Assembly (NCBI GenBank): GCA_018389105.1
Contig: JACATO010000306.1
Location: forward strand, 755,001-819,000
Length of the DNA stretch: 64,000 bases
From: Nautilus pompilius
Taxonomy: Eukaryota > Mollusca > Cephalopoda > Nautilida > Nautilidae
Direction of reading: 5' to 3'
This document shows positions 14,201 to 25,909 of the stretch, one piece after another. Under the pieces are notes generated by a model. That model was not told the origin of the DNA. It was given only the letters and a program-made list of their open reading frames with translations, and did not search any database. Every line of letters starts with the position of its first letter. Within the stretch, counting starts at the first letter, position 1. A program made the position numbers and the translations under genes.

Positions 14201-15969
14201 AGTTAACTGCGAGCATGAAATCTATACTATTAAAATAATAGCTGTCTGTCGGCGAGTTTCCCTCGCGCTCCCACGAATGATTACATGGTTCAATATTTTT
14301 GTAAAACAATATCAGTAAATACGGCCCGACATCACTTGGACATAAAAAAAGGAAAGGGAAAACGGAGAACTCCATCTCTACAAAGAACGCGACTCTCAGC
14401 ATTTGAAAATCACAGCTACACTCCACCCTGACCCGGCCTCATTTCGTCGGTGATGGAGAAGAAACAGAATGGTCTTTACTAGTCCCTTGGGAACCGTACA
14501 TTTGTGTTTCCAAAATTTTTTTTAGAAACCTCAAAATAACAGTCAAAGTCGAAGGAGCTGAGAGGACTCGCTGTAGGGTCGGGAGACCAGGTCCCCGATT
14601 TTTGCTGTGACACCCCCTGCTGGAGGTGAAGCTTTGTTAGCTGTTCCTGGACAGTTTTCCTGGTTCTGACGCATAGCAGAAAAGTAAATTAATAATGTTC
14701 ATCTCAAATACTTGAAACTACACCCGCTTACCTGAAGCTTTGTATTAAAACACTGAGCATTTATTGAATTAATGCAATTTAAAAAAAAAACCCATCAAAT
14801 AGATGATATTGTAGATTGTGTAGTACATCTGCTCATTTTTACTAAATTAAAACACTAAACGAATTTTAGCATTCAAGAAGCAAACAAATTCGTCAGCTAT
14901 TACCTCGATACTGAGGACAGGGCTGCTGCTGCTGATGATGATGAGAGTGGTGGACAAGTGCGTGCAGTTACCTGGCCTCTCCATCTTGCTGATTTCTCTG
15001 TTTCAGATTTTTCAGAAATGTGAGAATAAATTATGGCTATATTAAGAAAGTTTACTATCAAGTAACACTTCACGTCAGAATTCAGAATAAGTAAACTTAA
15101 GCTAGATCAGCTAAGTTACGTTTTATAGGCATCAAAATTGGATTCTCGAGTAAGATTAACATTTCACTGCAACGTGATGTTAAATTTTTAAATTGGATAG
15201 AAAATTTTACTTTTAATCTTTGACTGAAATCATGTAGTTTAATACGTTAGAAAATGATAATGAATCCTTCAGATATAAAACCCAGCTGGAGCTGCTCAAT
15301 AAATGAGCAAAAGACGTATGTGACACACATTATATGAGAAATTAATGAAATGCTTACAAGTACTTTTTTCATATTCAAACAAAAAGTCGGTGTTTATCTT
15401 CACAAATATCTTCGCTAAAAAATAAAAGCTGACGTCACATCGGATCTGAAAGGAGCCATCACTAAAATGTGAAGTCATGAACAAAGTAAGCGCAACTAAT
15501 GACGTGTAATCATTCCGGATGTAGAAAAATTCTTATTCTCGCGAGAAGTTACGCTTTTAGCAGAAGTTGATTCAAAGCGCAATGGCGTCGTCTTTTATTG
15601 GTTGCAAACACGAGTAGGTTCAATGTTGGCATGGATGTATTTTCTTAATAAGCGTTGTACACTTGAATAAAGAAGCGACTTTCATTGGTTAGGAAAATCC
15701 ACATACAGCAAGAAGATTCAGTTTTAACATGCATAAGATGAGATGAATATAGTAATTTATTTGCTTCATGTCGCTATAGAATCCTTGCCAGTATTTCAGC
15801 GGTCTAAATATCAGGGTTTTAACTGAAATTACAGTACATCGACTTGGAAAACGTTTTAAGGTTTAGATCATTTCAGCATATAATTTGTTTTAATGCACGA
15901 CAGATAAAAAAAGGCGATAAGAGAAAAAATATATATATGGCGTAATTTACTGGATAAGTGAAATATCGT
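14201..15969. other. Unique non-coding stretch with one CRE palindrome
   Basis: A CG-richer patch lies at about 14540-14660 and a CTG/GAT triplet cluster near 14922-14944. A perfect CRE palindrome TGACGTCA is at 15430-15437. No coding region is supported. Confidence 0.5.
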
Positions 15970-17709
15970 CGTGAGGCGTGTGCTTTGACACAGTGACGTA
16001 GTAAAGACGTTATGCTCTGACACCGTGACGTAGTAAAGACGTCATGCTCTGATACCGTGACGTAGTAAAGACGTTATGCTCTGACACTGTGACGTAGTAA
16101 AGACGTCATGCTCTGACACTGTGACGTAGTAAAGACGTTATGCTCTGATACCGTGACGTAGTAAAGACGTTTTGCTCTGACACCGTGACGTAGTAAAGAT
16201 GTCATACTTTGACACCGTGACGTAGTAAAGACGTTATGCTCTGACACCGTGACGTAGTAAAGACGTTATGCTCTGACACTGTGACGTAGTAAAGATGCCA
16301 TGCTTTGACACCGTGACGTAGTAAAGACGTTATGCTCTGATACCGTGACGTAGTAAAGACGTTATGCTCTGATACCGTGACGTAGTAAAGACGTCATACT
16401 CTGACACTGTGACGTAGTAAAGACGTTATGCTCTGATACCGTGACGTAGTAAAGACGTTTTGCTCTGACACCGTGACGTAGTAAAGATGTCATACTTTGA
16501 CACCGTGACGTAGTAAAGACGTTATGCTCTGACACCGTGACGTAGTAAAGACGTTATGCTCTGACACTGTGACGTAGTAAAGATGCCATGCTTTGACACC
16601 GTGACGTAGTAGTAAAGACGTTATGCTCTGATACCGTGACGTAGTAAAGACGTTATGCTCTGATACCGTGACGTAGTAAAGACGTCATACTCTGACACTG
16701 TGACGTAGTAAAGACGTTATGCTCTGATACCGTGACGTAGTAAAGACGTTTTGCTCTGACACCGTGACGTAGTAAAGATGTCATACTTTGACACCGTGAC
16801 GTAGTAAAGACGTTATGCTCTGACACCGTGACGTAGTAAAGACGTCATGCTCTGACACTGTGACGTAGTAAAGACGTCATGCTCTGACACTGTGACGTAG
16901 TAAAGACGTTATGCTCTGATACGGTGACGTAGTAAAGACGTTTTGCTCTGACACCGTGACGTAGTAAAGATGTCATACTTTGACACCGTGACGTAGTAAA
17001 GACGTTATGCTCTGACACCATGACGTAGTAAAGACGTTATGCTCTGACACCGTGACGTAGTAAAGACGTTATGCTCTGACACTGTGACGTAGTAAAGATG
17101 CCATGCTTTGACACCGTGACGTAGTAAAGACGTTATGCTCTGACACCGTGACGTAGTAAAGATGTTATGCTCTGATACCGTGACGTAGTAAAGACGTTAT
17201 GCTCTGATACCGTGACGTAGTAAAGACGTCATACTCTGACACAGTGACGTAGTAAAGACGTTATGCTCTGATACCGTGACGTAGTAAAGACGTCATACTC
17301 TGACACCGTGACGTAGTAAAGACGTCATGCTCTGACAACGTGACGTAGTAAAGACGTTATGCTCTGACACCGTGACGTAGTAAAGACGTCGTGCTCTGAC
17401 ACCGTGACGTAGTAAAGACTCGTGCTCTGACACTGTGACGTAGTAAAGACGTTATGCTCTGACACCGTGACGTAGTAAAGACGTTATGCTCTGATACCGT
17501 GACGTAGTAAAGACGTTATGCTCTGACACCGTGACGTAGTAAAGACGTCGTGCTCTGACACCGTGACGTAGTAAAGACGTCGTGCTCTGACACTGTGACG
17601 TAGTAAAGACGTTATGCTCTGACACCGTGACGTAGTAAAGACGTTATGCTCTGATACCGTGACGTAGTAAAGACGTCATACTCTGACACAGTGACGTAGT
17701 AAAGACGTT
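15970..17709. repeat. 32-bp minisatellite, 54 units, with higher-order structure
   Basis: The unit begins GTGACGTAGTAAAGACGT and continues about TATGCTCTGACACC, 32 bp in all. Full units run from 15993, with a degenerate lead-in from about 15970, and the last starts at 17691. That span is 53 x 32 once a 3-bp insertion near 16610 and a 1-bp deletion near 17420 are allowed for, giving 54 starts. Sequence variants mark a second level: a TTTT variant sits at 16171, 16459 and 16750, and an AGATGCCA variant at 16293, 16581 and 17096, giving a 288-bp (9-unit) block plus the 3-bp insertion. There are no unique spacers, so it is not CRISPR. No frame through it codes for anything plausible. Confidence 0.97.
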
Positions 17710-18361
17710 TCTGCATTCTTGTCTCCATACAATGTTTAACCTTACCTTTCTATTCTTTCCTTTATTTCATGTAAGTTTGGTTACAGTACTTATCCAACTT
17801 CTTCTGTACTTCTGATCCTACTACTCTCTCGCTCTTTTGTTTGTGTTCATTTCTCCATCTCCCCATACTCTCATTCCATTTAGTGTTGGCTCTTTTTTTA
17901 ACTAATAAAAACAACAGTAGCATATCACGCAATTTAAAATTTGTAAACAAATGAAAAACAAGTAAAATTAAAACATAAGTTATTTTTAAATATATGCTGA
18001 CAAACGCATAGACATGTGTACATGTGTTTTAACTTGTATAAACAGAAGTACAGAAAAAATAAAAGAAAAGTCTCTGATTCTTGTTCAGGTGGAGTTGTGG
18101 CCGGAGTTGTCAACGCTAAAACTGTTTTTTCCCCCTTTACTAAACAATCAGTTTTCCTTCTTTAAACAAAGAGAGAAAATTGCCATTTTTTTAGAAACTT
18201 CATATTGCTGGAGTTTCACCGGTAAAATCTGAGAAATTAAAAGCCGATAAAATAAAACTCTATCTACTTGAATAGTAGTAACAATAAACCTTTGCGGGTT
18301 TGGAACAGAGATAAATAATAAAATTAGTCTTAAAGAGGGCATTATTAATTTTCTATATAGG
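17710..18361. other. AT-rich non-coding stretch
   Basis: Lies between the minisatellite and the transposon remnant. Two overlapping 60-70 codon frames on opposite strands at 18014-18342 show no domain. No gene supported. Confidence 0.55.
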
Positions 18362-19210
18362 TACCCGTCGATTTACGAAAGGGATGCATTTATGGAAAAC
18401 GTTTCGTAAAACGATAATACGTAAATCGAAAACGGTTTCCCGTTATTTTAATATGTGAGAAATGCGTTCATCACCCAAAAATTTTGGCACTCTAAGGTTG
18501 TTTTTTCTTTTATTAAAAACTACGTCAAGTAACACTAACAAAAACATGAAATAAAAAACACATTAATGAATTTATTCGCTGTTATTGGAAGGATTTGTCG
18601 TTTCCTTACTGGCTGAAGGTTGAAGATTGAAGAATGCATCAAGAGACATCTGGACAGCTTTTTTCTCTTCTGATACAGCTCCTTATAACAGCATATGGCG
18701 TCTTCCATATTGCGGCTCCATTAATACCACGCTCCATATCTGGATTGTCATCCCTGAAGATGGTCATGGTTCGTCCGATACGACTGGATGCCCCTGCAGG
18801 CCTCTTGATAGTGGCGATGTGTTGCTGCCTCCTTCTTCCATGAAGACCTTTCTTGGTCGAGCTCTAGCAGGTCCTCAGTTGTTAGCTCCTCGGCGTGAGA
18901 TATTATCAATTCTGCCACATTTGAGTTTCAAGAGGGTCTCTCGTTAGATATCTCGAGGGATGAAATTACGAAAGATAAAATGGGAAGAAACACTTGATAA
19001 CAACAGCATAATGTGGTGAATTAAGGCAGACTGAGGTTTGCGCATCTTGCTTGCGTTTTAGCGAGACAGCCTGCCAGCCAGCCATCTCGTGGTTATTTTA
19101 TTTTCGTAATAGTGAAAAAAATGTTTCGTAGCAGGCAAAATTTTTCTACCGATTCAGATTTAAAGTCTTTTCCGTTATAACGAAAATTTGTAAATCGTAG
19201 GACACGTGTA
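18362..19210 (-). mobile_element. Tigger/pogo-like DNA transposon remnant
   Basis: The two ends carry related inverted motifs: GTCGATTTACGAAA at 18367-18380 and, on the minus strand, CTACGATTTACAAA from 19200 down. The left end has further sub-terminal copies of the ACGAAA/TTTACG theme (18403-18437). Between them lies the decayed C-terminal part of a DDE transposase read on the minus strand. The region corresponding to the DNA-binding and catalytic domains is missing, so this is an internally deleted, immobile copy. Exact ends and any TA target duplication were not resolved. Confidence 0.75.
18572..18918 (-). pseudogene. Tigger-like transposase C-terminal fragment, frameshifted
   Basis: On the minus strand from 18918 one frame reads VAELIISHAEELTTEDLLEL and continues to a stop at 18750-18748. 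This has the acidic EELT-(N/T)-EDL-EL signature near the C-terminus of Tigger/jerky-type (Tc1-mariner superfamily, CENP-B-like) transposases. About 89 codons further on, in another frame (18652 to the TAA at 18574-18572), it reads QMSLDAFF, the conserved end motif of these proteins (family form about KQ-x-SLD-x-FF). The spacing fits the family; the frame change and stop show the copy is dead. The family assignment is from memory of its motifs. Confidence 0.75.
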
Positions 19211-20250
19211 TTACCGCCACTTTCAATAAAACCTTATACGCTCAAAGTTTCAAACAAATGGCGTTCGATTCAATCTGTTGATTGACTGGGAATGCTTTTC
19301 TTTAAAAATTTGCATTGATACTTTGATGACAAGCAATAATGACAGTGTCACTGCGAATTAATGGTCGTCTTTATTTAGCAACTTTCTACGTAAGTTCAAG
19401 AAAGTTTTCAGACAATGAGTCCAGAATTCTTTGTTTCTAACAAGATTTTGTTTAAGTGTCGTTAAAAATGATTTGAAGTTTTTCAAACTTTTCTCGCGCT
19501 ATTACCTATGTGCTTGCCCATCCATCTTTCGTCGCTCCAGCTCTGGCTATCCACTTGCCCACGGGCGGAGCTGAAAGCTGGCGGTGGGGACTGAGTCGCC
19601 AGTTTTCGGAGAACGAACTGCAAAAGTTATTTCGTGTTCTTAATATATGTTATATGTCCGTGTGGAACAAATCGTGTAATTGTCAGAAATATTTTTACTT
19701 TTCTATGTCTCCTTCGTCACAAAACAAACCAAAAAAATTAGATTTATCCACAGATGAATAAATTAGTTTTTAACCGTAGCCTGGTTTCTCAGGGATTTTT
19801 TTCCTAAATACAAACAGATTTTTAGTTAATTTAATTTTAAAATCTCAGCACTACAGCTTTTTATTACCCATTTTTGGGGGGTTTTTAAAAAATAATTTTA
19901 AAGGATTCTATCTGTATAGGGGAGACTTCAAGCAGACTGCTCGTAGATGGGTGGAATATACATGATGCATCCCTAAACAGCTGCTTCACATTAATTCGTC
20001 AAACATTAAGTACATATTACTACAGAGTAGTAGATCGTCAGGTAAGACTGATACCAGCCCTCATAGGAAACAAACACTTTGTGTATTTGTGGAATTTTAT
20101 GAAATCGAGAATTAAATCTGTAGGTTGCTAATGTTTTATCAAGCTCCACTAAGGGATTTTACTTTTTAATATAAAACTAGGAGTTGTGTGTGTGTGTGTG
20201 TTGTTGTTGATTTTTTGCTTGAATATCGATTTTAAAGTAAACTAATTCGG
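19211..20250. other. Unique non-coding stretch
   Basis: No supported gene. An 83-codon plus-strand frame (19510-19761) lies in moderately CG-rich DNA but has no domain or splice context. A short GT run is near 20187-20200. Confidence 0.5.
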
Positions 20251-20645
20251 TCCCAGTTGTTGATATGGGTACCGTCATGAGTAGCAGCGGCTGAGAGAAA
20301 AAAACGATCCACATCAAAGTTCACAAACAGGTAGCAGGGTCCAGCTGATGGAAGGATGGAGAACAGACGGATTAGGGGCCATCCTGGGTTCAATGTAGGG
20401 CCACTGTTTAATAAAACCCCGATGTTTTCATTGCTCCTTTGTCGAGACTTACGTGTGCTGATTAAGACTTAAGTAGCATCCTACATTATGATTAGTGGTC
20501 CTTCACCAAATATGGTTCGCTCTCGCTCGTGCGACGGAGCCATGCAGTTTATTTAAGCGCCTTTGATAATGCAAATTTTCCGGGGGGCCTAAACGCGCCC
20601 TTTGATAATGTCTGCTGCCGGTGTAGACAATAGGATATTGTCTTT
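20251..20645. promoter_or_regulatory. Candidate enhancer: paired TCF-like boxes, octamer, SOX dyad
   Basis: Within 90 bp lie two copies of CCTTTGATAATG (20560-20571 and 20599-20610), each preceded by GCGCC or GCGCCC and each containing a TCF/LEF-like CTTTGAT. The first runs into a perfect POU octamer ATGCAAAT (20569-20576). Next comes a perfect inverted repeat AGACAATA-gga-TATTGTCT (20625-20643), which sets two SOX-type ACAAT cores in opposed orientation. The surrounding DNA is unique and of mixed composition, unlike the AT-rich background. Site names rest on general consensus motifs; function is inferred. Confidence 0.4.
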
Positions 20646-20717
20646 CCTTCTCTCCATATTCTCACCCTTCTCAGCCTGCTGCCATAGGCAGACTTCATTC
20701 AGATTGCACGACTCCAC

Positions 20718-20719
20718 TA

Positions 20720-20812
<93 letters not shown>
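20718..20812. repeat. (TAA)31 microsatellite
   Basis: A pure TAA/ATA array. The poly-Tyr minus-strand frame is its translation. Confidence 0.97.
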
Positions 20813-21490
20813 GGTAAATAAACATTAAAATTAAACAAGTGCCCTGACGAAGGCAGAAATAACATGAACGGCTAATTCAGAATATTTCGCTAAAAGGGCC
20901 TCATTTTTCCAGCCATTCTTCGTATTTACTGTGGACAAACAGATACTTTGTTAGCTCACTACAGGTCTCGAGAAAAAAACGTGTTGAAATAAGCAAGACT
21001 GTATCATTTGTTTTACACGCGATTTAAAACAATACCTTAATTATTCTTTCATTTATTTAACTGAAAGAAGCTGTATTAAATAAAGAATGCTACTTTCCTT
21101 TGTCAATTTATTGTTGGACTGAAAAACAGAAGCACCAACTATCTGTTTACAGTCAAAATAAGTCGCTTACGTATTTTGCATTCAGTTTGTACATGAAATA
21201 TTACATGAATTCTATGGAATAGCTTTGTTTTTACCACACAGGAAGGAATATCATCTAGAAATGTATGTTATTCACCTATATACAAATAACATCTCGGAAT
21301 ATTTTGGAACTACTTTCTTTCTTTCTTTCATTGCATTAAGGAATAGTCAGTCTCCTTATCTCACAAGCAATCTCTCCCTGTTAACTTTTTCTTAGAAGGT
21401 TTAATGCCATGAAGTTGTCGTAAAGAGCTTTATTTGATAAAAGTTTGAATAATAAGTCCGTCTTTAATTTGAAGTTGTTCAGCCAGCGAT
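20813..21490. other. AT-rich non-coding stretch
   Basis: No gene, RNA or repeat recognised. Confidence 0.55.
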
Positions 21491-22860
21491 CTGTGTAGTC
21501 TTACCCCCTAACTTTACCCCCCTCCTTTCTTTTCCGCACCCCTCCGCCAGCTCCTAAGCGACCCCCACTCACCATTGTGTGGTTAAAATCAAATTTCCCG
21601 CGCTCTAACTTAGGCCCACAATAACAAATGAATATTTTTTTTAAGAAAAAAAAAGAAACAACAAAACAGCAGCTGAAGGGGGCAGCAAATGAGGAAAACA
21701 GACAGAGGCTGTCGTTAGGAATTTGTTGTGCTACGGAGGAAATAGAAAAAAGTTGCATGCGACTGTTTGGTTGCGGAGTTTTATATAAAGGTCGAAGGCG
21801 TGAGAGAGAGAGAGAGAGAGAGCGGGGCCTCGACACAGATCACAGCCTGACAGGTACATATTAATGCTGGCCGGATATTTGGCGTTGTAAATTATCAAAA
21901 CGACAGGTATCCAAGTAAACAGGTCCGCGCAGACGTAATTTGCTTTGTTCTGGGCCGGACTCACTCCTGCCACATGGTATTGTGGGCCCAGTGTCTCCGG
22001 ACGGAATCAAATTTCCCGCCACGCAACTTTTCAACGCGCTAACAGTTGGCATTTTTAAAGAAAGAAGACAGACAGCTGGAGAAGTTGAGAAAAACCGAGA
22101 CAATCTTTGGAATTCTTTGTTGTCTAGCTAAAAAACTACGGTTGATCTTTGTTTACATGGGTGCAGACCGGTGCCGCAGACCTTTTTTTGTTTCTGTCGC
22201 CCCTCTGAAAAAGTTTATCGGGTATTTTAAAGTGAAAAGTTCCGCGAGCAGGGGCTGGTTTCGAGTTGTGATTGAACACGCTGGATAACAACTGTCCAAG
22301 GAAAAGGTTTGCGACAAACAGAACATTCAAAGAAAGGAAAACGTTTGAAAGGCCGACCAACTTATTAAGAACATGTAGACTGCAGAGCAAGCGGCGGAGA
22401 CCAATTTTGCTTTTTGTTGGAGGTTTTGTGTCAAAAGATTCGATTTAGCATGAAAAAACTTTGCTGCCATCGTGATTTCGGGTGACCGGTGGTGGTCCCC
22501 CGCCAGCCTCGACAATCGGTGTTCCGAGGGAGGGAGGGGGGCTATTTCCTGTGGGATGTTGGGTTGGAACACATTATACATGACGAGGAGTGCGTAGGTA
22601 GCGGAGCGGGGGGAAGAGGGGGGGCCAGTCGGCAAAGAAAGGCGCACAACAGTTGGTGAACGTCACATGCGAGACAGCGCCGACGAAGCCACTTGACAAT
22701 GTTTCATGCATGCTAATCGCGAAGGAAATGGGCTGCTCTGCAGCTGGAGTGTGTGCGCACAAAGGAGGATTGGTTCCGGAACACGCGCAAAGAGACCTGA
22801 AACAGATTGTCGGTAAATTGAGCAAGCGAGCTCAAGCTGTCCAATGAGTGCCGAGAAAAA
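21491..22860. other. Long CG-richer unique island, probably regulatory
   Basis: About 1.4 kb of mixed-composition, non-repetitive sequence with many short overlapping frames on both strands (60-110 codons), none with a recognisable domain. A (GA)10 run is at 21802-21822. FOX-like GTAAACA-type cores occur near 21915 and in the TTGTTTACA near 22150. A TATATAAAGG lies near 21783. The texture suits conserved non-coding DNA near a developmental gene. An undetected exon cannot be excluded. Confidence 0.35.
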
Positions 22861-23254
22861 GACAGTAACGTGTGATCCTGGCCGTCTTTGACAAAAAAAA
22901 AAGAAGAAAAAAAAAACAGCTTTGTTTTCTTTCAGGTTGGGAGATTATTTGCTTTCTGTTGATTTATAGGTAGGCAGCGTCGGCCTGGGGATCTCTCGAA
23001 TCACACGGGCAAAGATGTCCGAAAGCTGCTTCAGTCTCCCTCCTCGCCATGCTGTTTGCTTCTCTTTCTCATTCATTCCCTGTCCTCATATATTCAATTC
23101 AGAAGGGGAAAATTGCCATTTCTATTTACAATCATATTCAATGTTCCATTGTAGGCCATTGCCTGTTTCACACCATGTCCGAGAAGTGATTCGCCATGCA
23201 CGTGGCTAACGTACTCTTCAAGATGGTGCTGCTGTTTCTATAGGGTTTCCCCCA
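22861..23254. other. Unique non-coding stretch
   Basis: Contains an A-rich run at about 22891-22917. A 64-codon frame at 23015-23209 has no family features. Confidence 0.5.
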
Positions 23255-23720
23255 CCCGTTCGGCAGATATTGTCTCGGCACTGAATAGAAATCGTAACAT
23301 TCAGAGCCGAAATCACAGTTTTATTGTCACAGCCCTGTACCACACACGGAGACCCCGAAAAAAATTGGCGCGCACGTGTTCCGCGCGAGCTTTGAGACTT
23401 CACTCGGTTCGTCCCGTGTCCAATGCCTAAGATATTGTCGACCCGGTGAAAGCAAATTAATATTTTCTTAAAGAAATCCCCCTTGTTTATTGTCAGCCGG
23501 CCAACAACTCGCACCGTGCCAAAAAAAAAGGGGGGGAAAAATCGCCCTGCACGTGGCCCGCTGGCGTCACAATTTCCCAAACGATCGGTTCGGTTCTTCT
23601 TGCGTTCATTCCTAAGATATTGTCTATAAAGTGGGAGAAAATTACAATTCATTTTTATAAATACGCCCAAATTTTTATTTTACAAAAACATCATACACTG
23701 CATTTGAAGGGGCTTTGTGA
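23255..23720. repeat. Diverged tandem repeat, ~165-185 bp unit, 2-3 copies
   Basis: The phrase AGATATTGTC recurs near 23264, 23430 and 23614. The sequence between the occurrences also aligns: a TTTATTGTCA segment, then an A-rich run with G or C neighbours, then a GCACGTG E-box area, then CGGTTCG before the next phrase. Copies 1 and 2 align over their whole length and copy 3 is partial. The 150-codon minus-strand frame at 23218-23670 lies across this repeat. Confidence 0.6.
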
Positions 23721-25742
23721 GGCAGATGAATAGCGCTCTACCAACTCGTGCCACGATGGTAGTGTGGCAGCAGATTGGAGTCGGAACTATGTTAAGTTGA
23801 CCGGACGAACTCGTACTTCGCCTGCAGGCTTTTAAAGCTAATCCACGTTTACAGCCCCCACCTCCATGGGATGGAGGAGAGAAAAAAACTTAATTAGATA
23901 AATGGTACCTGAAAATTAATAGGAATAAAACGAAAGATTTCGGAAATTCAAACATTGCATTGAACGTGGACAAAGCGTAGGTTTTGATTTTCTAAAAGTT
24001 AAATATGATGCCGAATTTTTTTTAGGAATTATTTACGTAATAACTTTTTTAAAAAAAGAATTATTCTGAGTCGAATTTGTAATAATAAAAAGTAAAACTT
24101 AAAAGTTTTGTTATTTTTTTAAGAGAAAAGTTATGAACGAAATAGAAGCTCTATTAGTGTGGGGCTAGGAGAGTGAGGTTGAGACCGATATCAAGCGAGA
24201 GTGATGACGTAGCTGTTTTTCAGCGTGAACGATGTGGACTAAATGTCTGCTCGCTGTTTTATATCTGGGGATAGAAAGAAAGCAGGACGAGCATTAGATA
24301 TGCGTAGTAGGAGGGTTGGGGTCGTAGTCTGGAGGGAGAAGAACTAGCGGCGTAGACTGGACACTGCTAACCACCGTCACTGTGCACTGATTTAGGGGCA
24401 GATAATTCACATCGCCAAAAACTGTTCTTTTTTTTTTAATAAATTTAGCGACCCGCGAAAGTGTAGTCTCCGGCTAATCGTGTTCCCTCCGAAACGATTT
24501 TATTAAAAAGGGTCAGCACGTTTTGCCAGACATGACTGAACGCGCGGGTCCTTGAAGAACATTTTTGTACTAAAATGAAACAATAATATATACACTTAAT
24601 ACAGTTTTATTGCTTTTCTTTACTCGCTAGATAAGAAGGGTGCCTGTTCTTCCTCTGCGCACGTGGACAACAAAACACAATTTTCTAACAGGTGTACCAC
24701 CTTCTCGCCTTCCCCATTCTTTACAAAATCCTCGTTCTTTGTTTAGCTTTGGATTTATTCCTTAATTATTTGTCGTATTTAATACAAATAGGTAAGTACT
24801 TCTATGCACTGGATACAATTCTTTGTGTTGAGATAGTCTTCCCTTACGGATTATACTTGGAAAATATTTTTATCCAGAAAAGAAAGACAACTGCGATTTT
24901 TTGTTGTTGTTTTTTTTGTTTTCTTATTTTGTCTTCGCTTCTTAACTTGACAACTTGAAATGACTTGGAAATAAATCTTAGGCAACCTAAATGCGTACCT
25001 TGGGTGCTTTAAAAATAAAAGTAACTTGTAAGAGTTTTAAATAAATACTAAATCAAACCATCCATTTACATTTCAAGTTTACTTTCTTCCTTATACACTG
25101 CCGACTTTAACAAACTACTCGGTTGTCTCTGTCGTTAAGCCGAGGTACTGTTCTTATTCCGAGTACATTGAGCTCCGTTCACAGGTACCACCAAACCAGC
25201 AGCCCTGTTTGTCGTCTGCTCTAGAAATAACAGGAACATTTTTTTTAAATTCCTCACCTCCCCTAAACTCTTTACTTTTCCTTGCTGTTTGACTTTTATG
25301 TCGGTTGCTTGAAAATGGTAGCGCTACCGTCACACCCGCCCTAACTTTTACCTGGCTGGCAGCGGCATGAAGAATACATCAACCGTTTTAACGCCACATT
25401 GATGCACCTTAAATCGCTGCTGCCATTATGATCTGCCGACACAAAAACTGAACCAAACTTTTCTCAATTTCCAACTCTTCTTGGGTTTTTTTGTTTCCTA
25501 ATTTTCAGTTATATTAATAAATTATTATCAAATTAAAAAAAAACAACAACAGTTTTGTTCTCCTTGCTGTTCCCGCCTCCAAATAGCGCTGCACCAAGTG
25601 GGCTGCCTTTCATAAAACTGCACATCTTCTGTACAAGTCTTTCGGAGAGTTGTGTTTCAAAAAATATCTTTATGCCTAATTTTTCGATACTGTAAATATT
25701 AATATTCTAGCGTAATTCAAATCAATAGAAGAGGCTTTTTAA
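23721..25742. other. Mixed unique stretch
   Basis: Non-repetitive DNA with a CG-richer portion (about 24150-24560) and an AT-rich remainder. No splice-bounded coding segment was found. A GGTAAGT at about 24791 resembles a donor but no open exon with an acceptor precedes it. Confidence 0.5.
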
Positions 25743-25855
25743 ATATATATATATATATGAGGCATGTTTGAGAGTGAAAAAAGAGATAAATAATAAAAAA
25801 GAAGCAGAAAAGATAAATATATCAAAATGACAGAAAACTTAAATAAATGTAAAGA

Positions 25856-25909
<54 letters not shown>

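Noticed and set aside
15970..17709. CRISPR array (32-bp regular repeats)
   Set aside because: The units are contiguous with no unique spacers and the context is animal DNA; it is a minisatellite.
23218..23670. 150-codon minus-strand open frame
   Set aside because: It lies across the diverged tandem repeat; no domain, splice signal or start context supports it.
24780..24800. Splice donor GGTAAGT
   Set aside because: No acceptor-bounded open exon precedes it on the plus strand.
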